The notes under the pieces were generated by a model that ran no database searches, was not told the origin of the DNA, and was given only the letters and a program-made list of their open reading frames with translations. A stretch of DNA of 64,000 nucleotides from JAHEZL01 sp046074525 (GTDB lineage Bacteria; Bacteroidota; Bacteroidia; Flavobacteriales_C; GCA-002722245), in the NCBI GenBank assembly GCA_046074525.1, contig JBJTOK010000021.1, positions 94,013 through 158,012 of the forward strand, read 5' to 3'. Numbering within the stretch: position 1 is the stretch's first letter; each line of letters starts with the position of its first letter. Shown here in pieces: positions 17,252 to 26,294 of this stretch. The translations under genes and the position numbers were made by a program.

Positions 17252-17282
17252 TTTGTAAACCGGAGCCTAGGGGTTATATTTG
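17252..17282 (+). promoter_or_regulatory. Promoter of the SPOR protein gene
   Basis: TTTG (17252-17255), 19 bases, then TATATTTG (17275-17282) is a perfect Bacteroidota promoter, ending 31 bases before the ATG at 17314. Confidence 0.75.
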
Positions 17283-17313
17283 AGATTCCCCTACTGATAA
17301 AAATGTAAAGATT

Positions 17314-18036
17314 ATGATGCGATTGATTTTCTCCTTTTTACTTGTTGCAGGGTTTCATTCTGCACTTTTTGCTTCGGCCAGCCCTGCTTTCTGCAAAAGA
17401 ACTTTTTCTTCTTATCAATTTACCGAAAATGGTGAAATCATAGTAACAGTGGAAATCACTAAAGGTGCTGCAACAGGCATCGCGAAGCTGGTAGAAGATA
17501 TTCCTTTCGGACTTAAGGCTTATGAAGGAGAAAGCCTGGGAGGTGTGTTTTCCTTTGAGCAACAAAAATTGAAAATTGTATGGTTGACGATTCCCAACAA
17601 GGATATTTTCACTGTTACCTATAAGCTTAAGCCGGTGGGTAATATGAATAAGGAATACCATATCGTGGGTAGATTCTTATATGTCGTGGCCGACAGCCGT
17701 GAAGAGTACATTCTTTCTGATGCGATTTTGTATGGTAAAACCGATGTTTCTGCCTCGGTGGAAAATAAAGTGATCACTGAAGACGTGAAAGTGGATAACA
17801 CGCAAAATTATACTTACAAGGTGCAGTTGGGTGCTTACAGCGTAAAGAAAGATGCAGCGGTTTTTAACGGTCTTCAGGACATTTCAGTAGAAGAAACCAA
17901 TGGCGTGTACAGATATTTTACAGGATCTTTTGCGACAAAGGAAGAGGCCATGAAGCGTGCGCAGGAAGCAAAGGAAAAAGGTTTTCCGGGGGCACATGTG
18001 AAGCCGTTTAAGGACGGTAAAATGGTGATGAATTAA
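17314..18036 (+). CDS. Exported protein with C-terminal SPOR domain
   Basis: The 240-residue product has a signal peptide (to about residue 22, ending LFASASP). A beta-rich central domain (residues 25-145) resembles a cohesin/BatD-like fold by eye, and its function is unknown. The C-terminal SPOR domain covers about residues 165-238 (YKVQLGAYSVKKDAA, YRYFTGSFATKEEA). SPOR domains bind denuded peptidoglycan at division or remodelling sites, so the protein is likely periplasmic and wall-associated. The gene is monocistronic, with its own promoter and a strong terminator. Confidence 0.8.
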   Translation: MMRLIFSFLLVAGFHSALFASASPAFCKRTFSSYQFTENGEIIVTVEITKGAATGIAKLVEDIPFGLKAYEGESLGGVFSFEQQKLKIVWLTIPNKDIFTVTYKLKPVGNMNKEYHIVGRFLYVVADSREEYILSDAILYGKTDVSASVENKVITEDVKVDNTQNYTYKVQLGAYSVKKDAAVFNGLQDISVEETNGVYRYFTGSFATKEEAMKRAQEAKEKGFPGAHVKPFKDGKMVMN

Positions 18037-18053
18037 ATCAAAAAAATATTCAG

Positions 18054-18086
18054 AAAGCTACATTGTTTGCGCAATGTAGCTTTTTT
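18054..18086 (+). terminator. Intrinsic terminator after the SPOR gene
   Basis: AAAGCTACATTG (18054-18065) pairs with CAATGTAGCTTT (18072-18083) and runs into six T residues. The ArfB-like gene begins only 10 bases further on, so it needs read-through or its own start. Confidence 0.88.
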
Positions 18087-18096
18087 GTTTTTAGAG

Positions 18097-18486
18097 ATGA
18101 AAGGCATTGAGACAGAAATACAATTCAAGACTTCGCGGAGTGGTGGTAAGGGTGGACAAAATGTGAACAAGGTGGAAACCAGGGTTCAGTTGTTGTTTGA
18201 CGTTGCAGGGAGTGCGTATCTCAGTGATGAGCAAAAGCAATTAGTGCTTAGTAAAGCCGCCAATCGCATCAATGATGAAGGCATCCTGATTTTGAGTGAA
18301 GAAAGCGATCGTTCACAATTGAAGAACAAAGAATTGGCCATCAGGAAATTTTTGGCACTCATTGTTAAATGCCTTGAAAAACCTAAGGCCCGAAAGAAAA
18401 CAAAACCATCCAAAGCAGGAAAGGAAAAGCGCTTGAATACCAAGAAAAATCGCAGCGATATCAAAAAGCTCAGGGCAAAATTTTAG
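18097..18486 (+). CDS. arfB: ArfB/YaeJ-like peptidyl-tRNA hydrolase (ribosome rescue)
   Basis: This 129-residue protein has the release-factor catalytic loop SGGKGGQNVNKVETR with G19-G20-Q21, but no stop-codon-recognition domain. A long basic tail follows (KARKKTKPSK, KKNRSDIKKLRAKF). This is the ArfB plan: the tail enters the empty mRNA channel of stalled ribosomes and GGQ hydrolyses the peptidyl-tRNA. I chose the ATG at 18097. An in-frame TTG at 18067 would lie inside the upstream terminator hairpin. The stop overlaps by four bases the end of the convergent surface protein gene. Confidence 0.88.
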   Translation: MKGIETEIQFKTSRSGGKGGQNVNKVETRVQLLFDVAGSAYLSDEQKQLVLSKAANRINDEGILILSEESDRSQLKNKELAIRKFLALIVKCLEKPKARKKTKPSKAGKEKRLNTKKNRSDIKKLRAKF

Positions 18487-21242
18487 TTGAGATTTATTAC
18501 GGTTTTCCCTCGTTCACCTTGGTCAGTAATATAAATGTATATGCCTTCCGGAAGATTTTCCAGCGTATTTCCAAGCATTTTTCCTGAGCAGTCGAAATAA
18601 ATTCTTTGATTACTTTCTTCAACAGCAAAGACTTTTATTTCTGAGTAAGCAGAGGCACCATCATAATCTATGCTTTTTATCCTTAAATAGGTGGTGTTTT
18701 CAGGTAATGCAAGCGTATGTGTATAATCATTTTGAAAAGCACAATTTCCACAAGCAGGTATTTTGGTTATGTCAGTAAAATTATAGCCTGTTTCCGATTG
18801 TTGTATTGTAAATGAATCGGTATTTCTTTCATCATTAGTCTGCCATTTCAGCAAAAGCGAGCTCTCGTTTCTCTGCACTGTGAAATCAATCCATTGCAGA
18901 GGTAGCGGAACTTCGCTTTCGGTGAAAGTCCAGGTGGAGAAAGATGGAATATTTCCTACCGTAAAAGTGTTGTTCAGCGTATCCAAAGTGCCATTTATTT
19001 TTTGCCATCCGGAGCTTCCGTCTTCTGATTTCCACAATTCCAGTTTTGTTTTTTGAGTGGTATTCATTTCTGCGGGAAGAAAATGAAAAATCACTGTCGC
19101 GTTGAGGTTGCTGTTATTGCTGGGATGTATTTCATAAATCCTCCGGATGGATGGTGTGCCATTCACTGAAATGCTTTGATGGGATCGGGAAATGGTGGTC
19201 AAACCCATGTTGGAAGTCGATTCGAAGATGAGTCCGATATTACCAATAGAATCCCTTTTCTCGCCACTGATATTTTTCACGATTTGTATTCTGCCCTCAT
19301 TGCCTGAAATATAGTTCCTTGCATTTTCTCCGTTGATTTTTGCGCCTGATCCCAACATGATATTGTGATCACCCATGTTGATTTTTCCTGAGTAAATTAG
19401 AAGGTTATGACTGACGTTGATAGGGGATTGCAGTGTCACATTTTTACTGTTTTTCCTTATGCTCACATCATAAAAAAAAGTATTGCCATTGATTATTTGA
19501 TTCTGGATAGAGTCGGAAAAAACAATTTCGCCTTTACCTGCTGTGAAACTTCCGTCGTTGCTCCAATTTCCTTTGATATCAATACTTGCTGCGGCTTTCA
19601 TATTTACTTTTCCGGAATGGGTGATGATGAAATTTTTGAAAATTTTACTCTGTTTTGTTGAAGTAAAAACCAAGGCATCTTCTACTATGATACTATCATT
19701 GATGAGCACGCTTTCGTTGCCCATTTCAAAGGTCCCTTTGCTGAGTCGCAATGTTTTAGATACATCCAGAATATAGTTGTTTCCTTTCAGCACAGCCTTC
19801 CCTGAATTTTTGCTGATGTCGAGATTATAATAAGTCCCGACTTTAATAATCTGATCATTTGCACCATCGTAAATCACCTTGCCTTTTCCGGGATAGAGCA
19901 AACCTTCGTTTTTGCCATTGCCTCTGAAATGAAAAACACCATCATCCATTTTTAAATTCCCTACGCCTTCCCAATCTCCGTTTATGGTGATGTTACAATG
20001 ATTGCACTGGAGCAGTAAGGAGCTTTCTTCCAGAGTAAGATTTCCTTTTACATGAAGCAGGTCAGTGGACAGCTTTTTTATGCTTTGTGTCACATTACCA
20101 TCGTCAATATTTAAATTGCCATAAACCACAGTAGATTCAATGTTTTCATCGCCCATCGATTGATAACGTACAGTAGAATTCTTGTGCAGGTTTACCGCAG
20201 AAAATCCTTGCGGAAATCCTGGTGTTTTTTTATTGTCGTTGTTACCAATCCATAGTGTGGAAAGAGAATCCATTTGCAAAAAAGCTGTGCCTTTGGCTGT
20301 GATTTTAAAGGTGTCGCTTTTTAGTATACAGTTCTTTTTGATGATGAGTGCTTGCTTTATCATCAGTGCGTTTTGCAATCTTTTAGCACCATTTTCAAGA
20401 ATGATATTTTCGTAGAACCCATTGTCGGGAAGAAAAATATTTTGTTCTGAAGTGTCTGTGTAAACTACTGTATTGCCTGTTGCTGCCGTATTAAATGAAG
20501 ACACGTGGAAAGTTAGTGGCGAAAGTCCAAGCAGCAATTTTCCTTCATTGATCAGAGCAGGATTTCCATTCAGTGCATTGTCAATCTTCAGAAATCCTTT
20601 GTTAATCATGGTTTTTCTGCTTTCGATGCGTGGCAGAGCAATAAGTGAATCACCGCTGAAAGTAGTGCTGTTGGGAAAATGATAGGTGCATCCTGAAGTG
20701 CTGCAGGCTTTGAAAGTGCCATTATTATTGATATTTCCAAGGATGGTTGGGTCGGTACTTGTGTTATTGGAGAATTTTCCTCCACTGCGGATTTCAAGAT
20801 TATTGAAGAGTTTATTTCCGCTTTCTGAGTTGAAAATAAGCTCTCCTTTCACAATGCAATTATTTTTGCAATACAGGTGAATGTTAGAGATAGCGGCACT
20901 TCCGTCGTTAGCGATCAGTGCAGAATCAACGTTGAGTGTGCCGATGAAAAAGTTGCTTGAAAGCATGGCATTTTTGCGTAACACAAGGTAGCCAGCTGTT
21001 GTTGATTTGATCGTATTCCATTTCAGTGCACCATATACTTCCAGCCAAAAAACTTTTGCAGAATCCTGATTCATAATGATTTCATGTGCAGTGTTCACTA
21101 TTGCACTATCAACGGAAATCGGCACCATGCCTGAGCTCCAGGTTGATCCTTCGTTCCAGTTTCCTGATTTTACAGAATAATGAATGTTGCCGCAGACGAA
21201 TCCGTAGTACAGCATGGCTGCCGCCAGTAATAAGTTTTTCAC
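18483..21242 (-). CDS. Large exported beta-repeat surface protein
   Basis: This 919-residue protein has a signal peptide (residues 1-18). It opens with a G8-like region (SVKSGNWNEGSTWSSGMVP) and continues as a long stretch of short beta strands (ILGNINNNGTF, INGDWEGVGNLKMDDG) that suggests a right-handed beta-helix. Near the C-terminus is the PLPLQWIDFTVQRNESSLLLKW module common just before T9SS sorting domains. The last residues (LENLPEGIYIYITDQGERGKTVI) look like a short or degenerate type A sorting domain without the usual YPNP start. It is probably a surface-exposed adhesin or matrix protein. It shares the module order with the next gene upstream but is separated by 106 bases. Confidence 0.78.
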   Translation of the reverse strand: MKNLLLAAAMLYYGFVCGNIHYSVKSGNWNEGSTWSSGMVPISVDSAIVNTAHEIIMNQDSAKVFWLEVYGALKWNTIKSTTAGYLVLRKNAMLSSNFFIGTLNVDSALIANDGSAAISNIHLYCKNNCIVKGELIFNSESGNKLFNNLEIRSGGKFSNNTSTDPTILGNINNNGTFKACSTSGCTYHFPNSTTFSGDSLIALPRIESRKTMINKGFLKIDNALNGNPALINEGKLLLGLSPLTFHVSSFNTAATGNTVVYTDTSEQNIFLPDNGFYENIILENGAKRLQNALMIKQALIIKKNCILKSDTFKITAKGTAFLQMDSLSTLWIGNNDNKKTPGFPQGFSAVNLHKNSTVRYQSMGDENIESTVVYGNLNIDDGNVTQSIKKLSTDLLHVKGNLTLEESSLLLQCNHCNITINGDWEGVGNLKMDDGVFHFRGNGKNEGLLYPGKGKVIYDGANDQIIKVGTYYNLDISKNSGKAVLKGNNYILDVSKTLRLSKGTFEMGNESVLINDSIIVEDALVFTSTKQSKIFKNFIITHSGKVNMKAAASIDIKGNWSNDGSFTAGKGEIVFSDSIQNQIINGNTFFYDVSIRKNSKNVTLQSPINVSHNLLIYSGKINMGDHNIMLGSGAKINGENARNYISGNEGRIQIVKNISGEKRDSIGNIGLIFESTSNMGLTTISRSHQSISVNGTPSIRRIYEIHPSNNSNLNATVIFHFLPAEMNTTQKTKLELWKSEDGSSGWQKINGTLDTLNNTFTVGNIPSFSTWTFTESEVPLPLQWIDFTVQRNESSLLLKWQTNDERNTDSFTIQQSETGYNFTDITKIPACGNCAFQNDYTHTLALPENTTYLRIKSIDYDGASAYSEIKVFAVEESNQRIYFDCSGKMLGNTLENLPEGIYIYITDQGERGKTVINLN

Positions 21243-21348
21243 GATGTTGATATTTAATTAGGCGGGGCTAATTTAAATAAGGAAGGAGGATAAGAGGAAA
21301 AGAGATTTTCCACTTTTTGTCAACGAAAAAAGGAAAGTAATTTTTGTT

Positions 21349-22824
21349 TTACTGTTTTTTCACGAACTGCAGAGTAGAAAAAGTATTGTCGGGAGCGATT
21401 AGTTTCATGATGTAGTTTCCTGCAGCAAAATCGCTCAGCGAAAAGTCAAACTGGTTTTCTCCGGCCATCGCCGCAACATGCGCGAAATACAAGGCATTCC
21501 CTGTCAAATCAAAAATTTGTAGTTTGTATGCTCCTCCTTCTTCTGAGTTGAAGTAAAGTGTTGTTTTTTCGTTGGTGGAAGGATTAGGATACAACTCGGA
21601 AATAAGATTGAAGTCGCTGGTGTAATTGATAGCAACTATTTTCGATTCGTGTGAGCTGCCATCTTTATCAAACTCCTGCAATTTATAATAGTTTATGCCT
21701 TTTGTGGGGCTTGGATCAATAAAGTCGTAGTGCAGAATCGAGTTGCTTGTTCCTGCTGCATTTAACTTTCCTATGCTATTGTATGCAATGCCATTGGTGG
21801 ATTTCATTATATCAAAATAGTCGCTGTTTATTTCAGAAGCAGTCGACCATTTAAGGAGCACACTTTTATCTTCTTTATCAGCGGTAAAATCAAGGAGTTC
21901 AACAGGCAATTGGTTGTCCACAGAGGCCGTAGTAGCCAGGGTAAATTTATCTACGCCGGTCCAGCTGGTCCAGGTGTCAGTATCAATGCTTCCCGCCGCT
22001 GGTATTCCTGTAAGGTTATTCTGTCCCGATCGGGTCCAGTTAGGCACTAAATTGTATTGTGCAGTATTTAGAGAAACCAGCACAGTAACACCGCTTGCAG
22101 CATCCCAGGTCAAAGTTACCACCCCATCAGCAGCTCCACTGGTTCGGGCGAGTGTCCAATATTCAGCTGAAGAAACGTGAACTACTGTGCCGTCGGTGAC
22201 ATTGCAAAATGGATGGGCGGTAAAAAAATATTCGCCTTGCCATACGGTAGATCCATTGGTGGTGGGAGTGATGGAGGCCGGACGGTATTTTGTGCCGTTG
22301 CCAATAGGGAAGGTGAATTTGGCGGTGGATGCAGTGGTTTTGTTCATCGGACCATGCACGTGGTTTCCGTTGGCGGCACCCGTGGCAGTTGCCGGAGCGG
22401 TTAAATTTAAAATATTCACAGCATCGGTCACAAGGTCGCCGCTGGTGAAATTAATGTTGTTGGTTACTGTAGCTGCTCTGGTCAGGGTAACATCCCCTGC
22501 AGTATTACTTATTTTAAGATTGTACAGGTTGTCTCCCCCAAAATCGGCGTTTTGCGCCGCTCCTCCCACAAAAGCAATCGTTCCTACTCCACAGGTCAAT
22601 ACTCCGGTTACGCTGTTTGTAAAGTGTCCGCCTACTTCCAGTAAGCTTGAAGAAGCTCCGTCGAATTGCATTGTTGCCCCTGCTGAATTTGTGAAATCGG
22701 AGTTGCAGTGCATGGTGAAATTCTGCCCGATGAAAAGCGTAGCGCTGCCAAAGTTGGTAACGGCTTCCTGCGCAATCCCAATGGTGGAGACAAGAGATAG
22801 TGTGGACAGTAAACGCGCTTTCAT
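21349..22824 (-). CDS. T9SS type A sorting-domain surface protein
   Basis: The 491-residue product has a signal peptide (ending GIAQ) and a beta-rich passenger in which NSTGAA-type and threonine-rich strands describe a repetitive surface protein. Then comes the LPVELLDFTADKEDKSVLLKW fibronectin-like module. The final 80 residues are a type A sorting domain (LYPNPSTNEKTTLYF, LQIFDLTGN, ..GNYIMKLI, FVKKQ). The T9SS removes this domain and anchors the protein on the surface. It is 28 bases downstream of the S74 fibre gene, so the two are likely co-transcribed. Confidence 0.85.
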   Translation of the reverse strand: MKARLLSTLSLVSTIGIAQEAVTNFGSATLFIGQNFTMHCNSDFTNSAGATMQFDGASSSLLEVGGHFTNSVTGVLTCGVGTIAFVGGAAQNADFGGDNLYNLKISNTAGDVTLTRAATVTNNINFTSGDLVTDAVNILNLTAPATATGAANGNHVHGPMNKTTASTAKFTFPIGNGTKYRPASITPTTNGSTVWQGEYFFTAHPFCNVTDGTVVHVSSAEYWTLARTSGAADGVVTLTWDAASGVTVLVSLNTAQYNLVPNWTRSGQNNLTGIPAAGSIDTDTWTSWTGVDKFTLATTASVDNQLPVELLDFTADKEDKSVLLKWSTASEINSDYFDIMKSTNGIAYNSIGKLNAAGTSNSILHYDFIDPSPTKGINYYKLQEFDKDGSSHESKIVAINYTSDFNLISELYPNPSTNEKTTLYFNSEEGGAYKLQIFDLTGNALYFAHVAAMAGENQFDFSLSDFAAGNYIMKLIAPDNTFSTLQFVKKQ

Positions 22825-22852
22825 AGGTTGATCTTTGGAGATGAAGTAGTTG

Positions 22853-23881
22853 TTAATTGCTCTTCTTAAGATTTAAGCCGGCTTCGAGTTGAGCCTGATT
22901 TTTCTTCAGTTCTTCTATGCTGGCTTTCAATGTTTCGAACTGCTGTTTTTGCTGGTCGATTTCGGCTTGCTGCTGATCGATTATTTTTTGTTGTTCTTTA
23001 ATTGCTTCCAGCAAAATCGGAGTGAATTTTGAATAGTCGACGGATTTGTAACCATCGGTATCGGTAAAGATCAGCTCAGGATAAATTTTTTCTACTTCCT
23101 GTGCTATCACACCGATCTGGCGCTGCGCAGAGAAGTTTTTTGAGGGGAATTCAGTGGTCTTCCAGTAATAAGTCACGCCGTTCAGCTTCATCACATTTTC
23201 CAATGAGCTGGGAAGGGCAGTGACGTCTTTTTTATAGCGGATGTCCGAGCAGGCAGTAATGGCTCCTGTTACCAAAGCGTTGGTGGTTCTTACTGTAGCG
23301 CTGGAAGCAATGTCGCCTACCACATGAAGGGCGTATTGCGGGTTATTACAGCCAATACCAACAAAACCGGTAGCATCCTGCAGGGTAAGCTGCACTGTAG
23401 CGCCTTCATCACGGAAATATAGATCGCCGCCATTAAAATCAATAAAAGTACTGGTGTTATTGTTGTATAGTCGGAGTTGATTGCTGGAATTGTTCAATAC
23501 CCCTCTTATATATAAATCCTGATAAAGTTCGGTGTTGCCATTAACTGTTAATGTAGAAGTAGGTGAAGTAGTTCCGATACCTACTGTGGCACCATCTATG
23601 GTGAAAATGGTTCCTGTTTCAACAGCAGTTGTGCCTATCTTGAATTTATCGCCGTCACTATTGTCTACACCGGCGGTGTAGACCGCTGTTCCTGCAATCT
23701 GGAAGTGTATCAATGGATCGCCACCTCCGGTATTGTTAATGTCTAACGCAGTTTTGGTGGCATTACTCGATTCGAGATCAAGTATTTCTGAAGGAGATGT
23801 GGTTCCTATTCCGACCTGGGCCTTTAAGTTAAGTCCGAGGAAAATCAAACCAAGCAACACTAGTGGGGAATTGTGTTTCAT
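22853..23881 (-). CDS. Exported fibre protein with S74 intramolecular chaperone domain
   Basis: The 342-residue product (from the ATG at 23881; a TTG at 23890 is the other option) has a signal peptide ending LNLKAQ. An N-terminal VGIGTTSPSE motif and a second GIGTTSPTSTL copy follow, as in bacterial tail-fibre-like repeats. From residue 212 the sequence SDIRYKKDV..L...GVTYYWK with IGVIAQEVEKIYPEL is a peptidase S74 chaperone domain, which trimerises the fibre and then cuts itself off at the serine. A coiled coil (EQQKIIDQQQAEIDQQ) ends it. Despite the phage name, there are no phage genes nearby and it carries a Sec signal, so it is a surface fibre. Confidence 0.85.
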   Translation of the reverse strand: MKHNSPLVLLGLIFLGLNLKAQVGIGTTSPSEILDLESSNATKTALDINNTGGGDPLIHFQIAGTAVYTAGVDNSDGDKFKIGTTAVETGTIFTIDGATVGIGTTSPTSTLTVNGNTELYQDLYIRGVLNNSSNQLRLYNNNTSTFIDFNGGDLYFRDEGATVQLTLQDATGFVGIGCNNPQYALHVVGDIASSATVRTTNALVTGAITACSDIRYKKDVTALPSSLENVMKLNGVTYYWKTTEFPSKNFSAQRQIGVIAQEVEKIYPELIFTDTDGYKSVDYSKFTPILLEAIKEQQKIIDQQQAEIDQQKQQFETLKASIEELKKNQAQLEAGLNLKKSN

Positions 23882-23890
23882 AATTTTCAA

Positions 23891-24013
23891 GTTGTTCTTT
23901 CATTCGATACGTAAAAGTACGTACGGGCCAATTATTACGGTAAAATGAGTAAATAGTTTCTTAAAGCAGGCGTACTTTTCTGTTAAATCTGGAAAATCGA
24001 CTGTAAAATTATT
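23891..24013. other. Upstream region of the S74 fibre gene with an inverted repeat
   Basis: AAAAGTACG (23913-23921) recurs in inverted form as CGTACTTTT (23971-23979), 49 bases apart. TACGTA occurs twice within 23908-23923. No exact TAnnTTTG promoter was found, and TACTTTTA on the minus strand is the nearest match. Confidence 0.35.
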
Positions 24014-24712
24014 TTACTCGAGGGAGAGCAGATTGCCCTTGGCCAGCTGGAAATCGGGCTGGATTTCCAGTGCTTTCTGAAAGAACATCTTTGAACGGTC
24101 CATATCACCATTGCTCATTAAAATGTAGCCCGCCATGTTGTAGGCTGCAGCTTTGGTGGATACATTCTGACTCACATATTGCTTGTTGTTATTCTGGAAG
24201 GTCATGTTCATGGTTTCTGGTGCCGACAAGGTATCGGAGATAATGGACCCCAGGTAGATCAGGGCTTCCTGGAATTTCTTTTTCTCATACATAATGGTGG
24301 CTATCTGGTACTTGTTGAAGGCTTTGGGCTCAATTGAATCGAGTTTGTTGTACACCAGCACCGCGCCGCTGGCATTATCGTCCTGCTGAAAGCAAACCGC
24401 CAGTAATTGCAGGGTTTTCAAGTGTTTGTTGTCTATGTTCAGGATCATGTTGCATACATTGGTACATTGATCGTATTTTTTTCGCTGGAAATAGAGAGAT
24501 GCCAGAAGGTAGAGGTTGTCAATATTGTTTTGATTTTTGGCATTTATCTGGTACAGCGACTGGATGGCAGTGGCAGTGTCTCCTACGTTTAAAGCCGTAT
24601 GAAAAACAATGGAATCGGTGTTGACGGGTGGAGGAGTAATGTTTTTATTTTTTTTCTGACCAAAGCTCAAAGAGGTGAGAAGAACTAAAGTAAATAGAAG
24701 TAATTTTTTCAT
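24014..24712 (-). CDS. Exported tetratricopeptide-repeat protein
   Basis: The 232-residue product has a signal peptide (ending LSFG). It is built of helical TPR-like pairs (NLYLLASLYFQRKKYDQCTNVC, KTLQLLAVCFQQDDNASGAV, and a last repeat DMDRSKMFFQKALEIQPDF). TPR proteins are protein-binding scaffolds. The location is probably periplasmic or outer-membrane facing. Its ATG overlaps the stop of the upstream AEKR-family gene by four bases (ATGA), so the two are translationally coupled and may act together. Confidence 0.8.
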   Translation of the reverse strand: MKKLLLFTLVLLTSLSFGQKKNKNITPPPVNTDSIVFHTALNVGDTATAIQSLYQINAKNQNNIDNLYLLASLYFQRKKYDQCTNVCNMILNIDNKHLKTLQLLAVCFQQDDNASGAVLVYNKLDSIEPKAFNKYQIATIMYEKKKFQEALIYLGSIISDTLSAPETMNMTFQNNNKQYVSQNVSTKAAAYNMAGYILMSNGDMDRSKMFFQKALEIQPDFQLAKGNLLSLE

Positions 24713-26241
24713 ACAGCTTGTTTTTGGTGCTCAGCGATGGTTTTGCCGTGAATCTTACCTTCCAGCCAGGCGAATACATCGAAATATTTATATAGTTTTA
24801 AATGTTCCAGTTCAAATTGTCTACTCATTAAATAATCTCGGAAATCATAGTATTGTCGGCGCGTGCGTGTTTTTTCCACTCCTATTAACTTGATCACAAG
24901 GTAAATGATTTCAGCATCAATCTCGTGGTATACGTTTTCTTTATCCAAAGACTTTAACCACGACTTGGCTACCGATTTCACTAATGAGTGCTCTTCTGTT
25001 TCGTAAAGGCAGAGCAAATATAGAATATTCGCGAGATTGAAGATGTCCGACTTGATACCGGTGGATTTGTTTTCAATGATTTGCTTTAGAATGAGTTTCG
25101 ACTGCGCAAACTTTCCGAGAGCGAAATAAGCGTAGCCTATATAATACATCAGCTCCTGCTGTAATCCTGCATTGATTTGCTCCTGGTAGACATTGATCCC
25201 TTCTTTAATAGTTTCTTCCTGTTTCAGGATGGCTTTATAATCTCCTTTGTTTTTGCAGTATTCCACCGAAGCCAGGAAGAAATAGATAAATAAACTGGTT
25301 TGCTGTTCGGGGGCAAGACTTTCCTTTTGCGAGTATAATTGCGTGAGTTTTTTTAGCCATTCCTCCGCAAGTTGTGGCTGATTGGCCGCCAGCTCAGTGG
25401 CCAGCTGCAGGGTAGAGAGGTAATCGGCAAAAAGTTCTTCCTTGAAAACGGCCGTTTCTTCAAATAAATTCAAGCGCTTTTGAAAATAGGGAAGCGCCTT
25501 CTCCTTATGGTGAATGAGCTTGTAATACACGCCCCAGATGTAGTGGAAATTGAGCAGTGCTCTTTTCGATAAAGCTTTGTTTTCCGATTGCAGGAGCTCA
25601 TTCTTCATCAGTTCCTGCAGGTAGTGCAAATCCTGTTTTTGCTGGTATTGTGCGCCTTCAAAATGCAAGCGCGTGATAGGCAAAACAAGGGAGTCGTATT
25701 CCTTGATGTTTTCAATGATAATAAGCACTTTTTTGGTTTCGTCCATCAGCACGCGGATGCGCTCTTTGTAAGATTTTAAGCTCTTGAACGACATCGCCGA
25801 AACCAGTAATTTCTGCTCCATGTTAATGAGCTGTAACAGCGTTTCAAACTGTTCATTCTGCTCGGCTTTTTTCTTTGTTTGTTCAATTTGTTTATGTCCC
25901 TGTTTGTATAAGCCTTTACGGAACAATACCTCAATTTCACTGAGCTTGCTGCGGGTGAACATGCGCGGACTTTTCTCTGTGTACAATGCCGACAAGCTTT
26001 TTAAGATACTGTTGTACAATACATTCTTAATCACGAAAAATTCTTTAACATCGGGAAGTTGCGCAATCACTTTTTCCTCATCGTAGCTCTTCGCCTTTTC
26101 AAGGATATCGAACAACCGGAAAAATTGCTTGTCCTCCGAATTTTTCATCGCAAAGGAAGCGTGCAGCTTAAAATGCCGCTTCTCCGCTTTGGTAAGCGAA
26201 TGAATGAGTTCGTGAAGTTTAGATGACGACTTGCGGGGCAT
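24709..26241 (-). CDS. Uncharacterised helical 'AEKR' family protein, copy 1
   Basis: This 510-residue, almost fully helical cytoplasmic protein opens with LTKAEKRHFKLHASF and continues as long amphipathic helices, probably divergent TPR-like pairs. It has no signal peptide or catalytic motif that I recognise. A second copy in this window (44464-45927) shares the N-terminal LSKAEKRYFKLFAS motif, the order of the later blocks (a long run then LY+KG.Y..) and similar length, so they are paralogues. I start at the ATG at 26241. A longer frame to 26289 adds 16 residues that look spurious. The stop overlaps the TPR gene start by four bases. The function is unknown. Confidence 0.75.
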   Translation of the reverse strand: MPRKSSSKLHELIHSLTKAEKRHFKLHASFAMKNSEDKQFFRLFDILEKAKSYDEEKVIAQLPDVKEFFVIKNVLYNSILKSLSALYTEKSPRMFTRSKLSEIEVLFRKGLYKQGHKQIEQTKKKAEQNEQFETLLQLINMEQKLLVSAMSFKSLKSYKERIRVLMDETKKVLIIIENIKEYDSLVLPITRLHFEGAQYQQKQDLHYLQELMKNELLQSENKALSKRALLNFHYIWGVYYKLIHHKEKALPYFQKRLNLFEETAVFKEELFADYLSTLQLATELAANQPQLAEEWLKKLTQLYSQKESLAPEQQTSLFIYFFLASVEYCKNKGDYKAILKQEETIKEGINVYQEQINAGLQQELMYYIGYAYFALGKFAQSKLILKQIIENKSTGIKSDIFNLANILYLLCLYETEEHSLVKSVAKSWLKSLDKENVYHEIDAEIIYLVIKLIGVEKTRTRRQYYDFRDYLMSRQFELEHLKLYKYFDVFAWLEGKIHGKTIAEHQKQAV

Positions 26242-26294
26242 GTTCAAAAATAGCAAAAGAATTTCCGATATTAGCGGCAACAAAATCAAAAAAC

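Noticed and set aside
22187..22831. Open frame of 214 codons antisense to the T9SS surface protein
   Set aside because: It is low-complexity and caused by the biased codons of the Thr/Gly/Ala-rich real gene on the other strand.
22853..23881. S74 tail-fibre domain taken as evidence of a prophage
   Set aside because: There is no integrase, capsid, terminase or lysis gene around it, and the protein carries a signal peptide.
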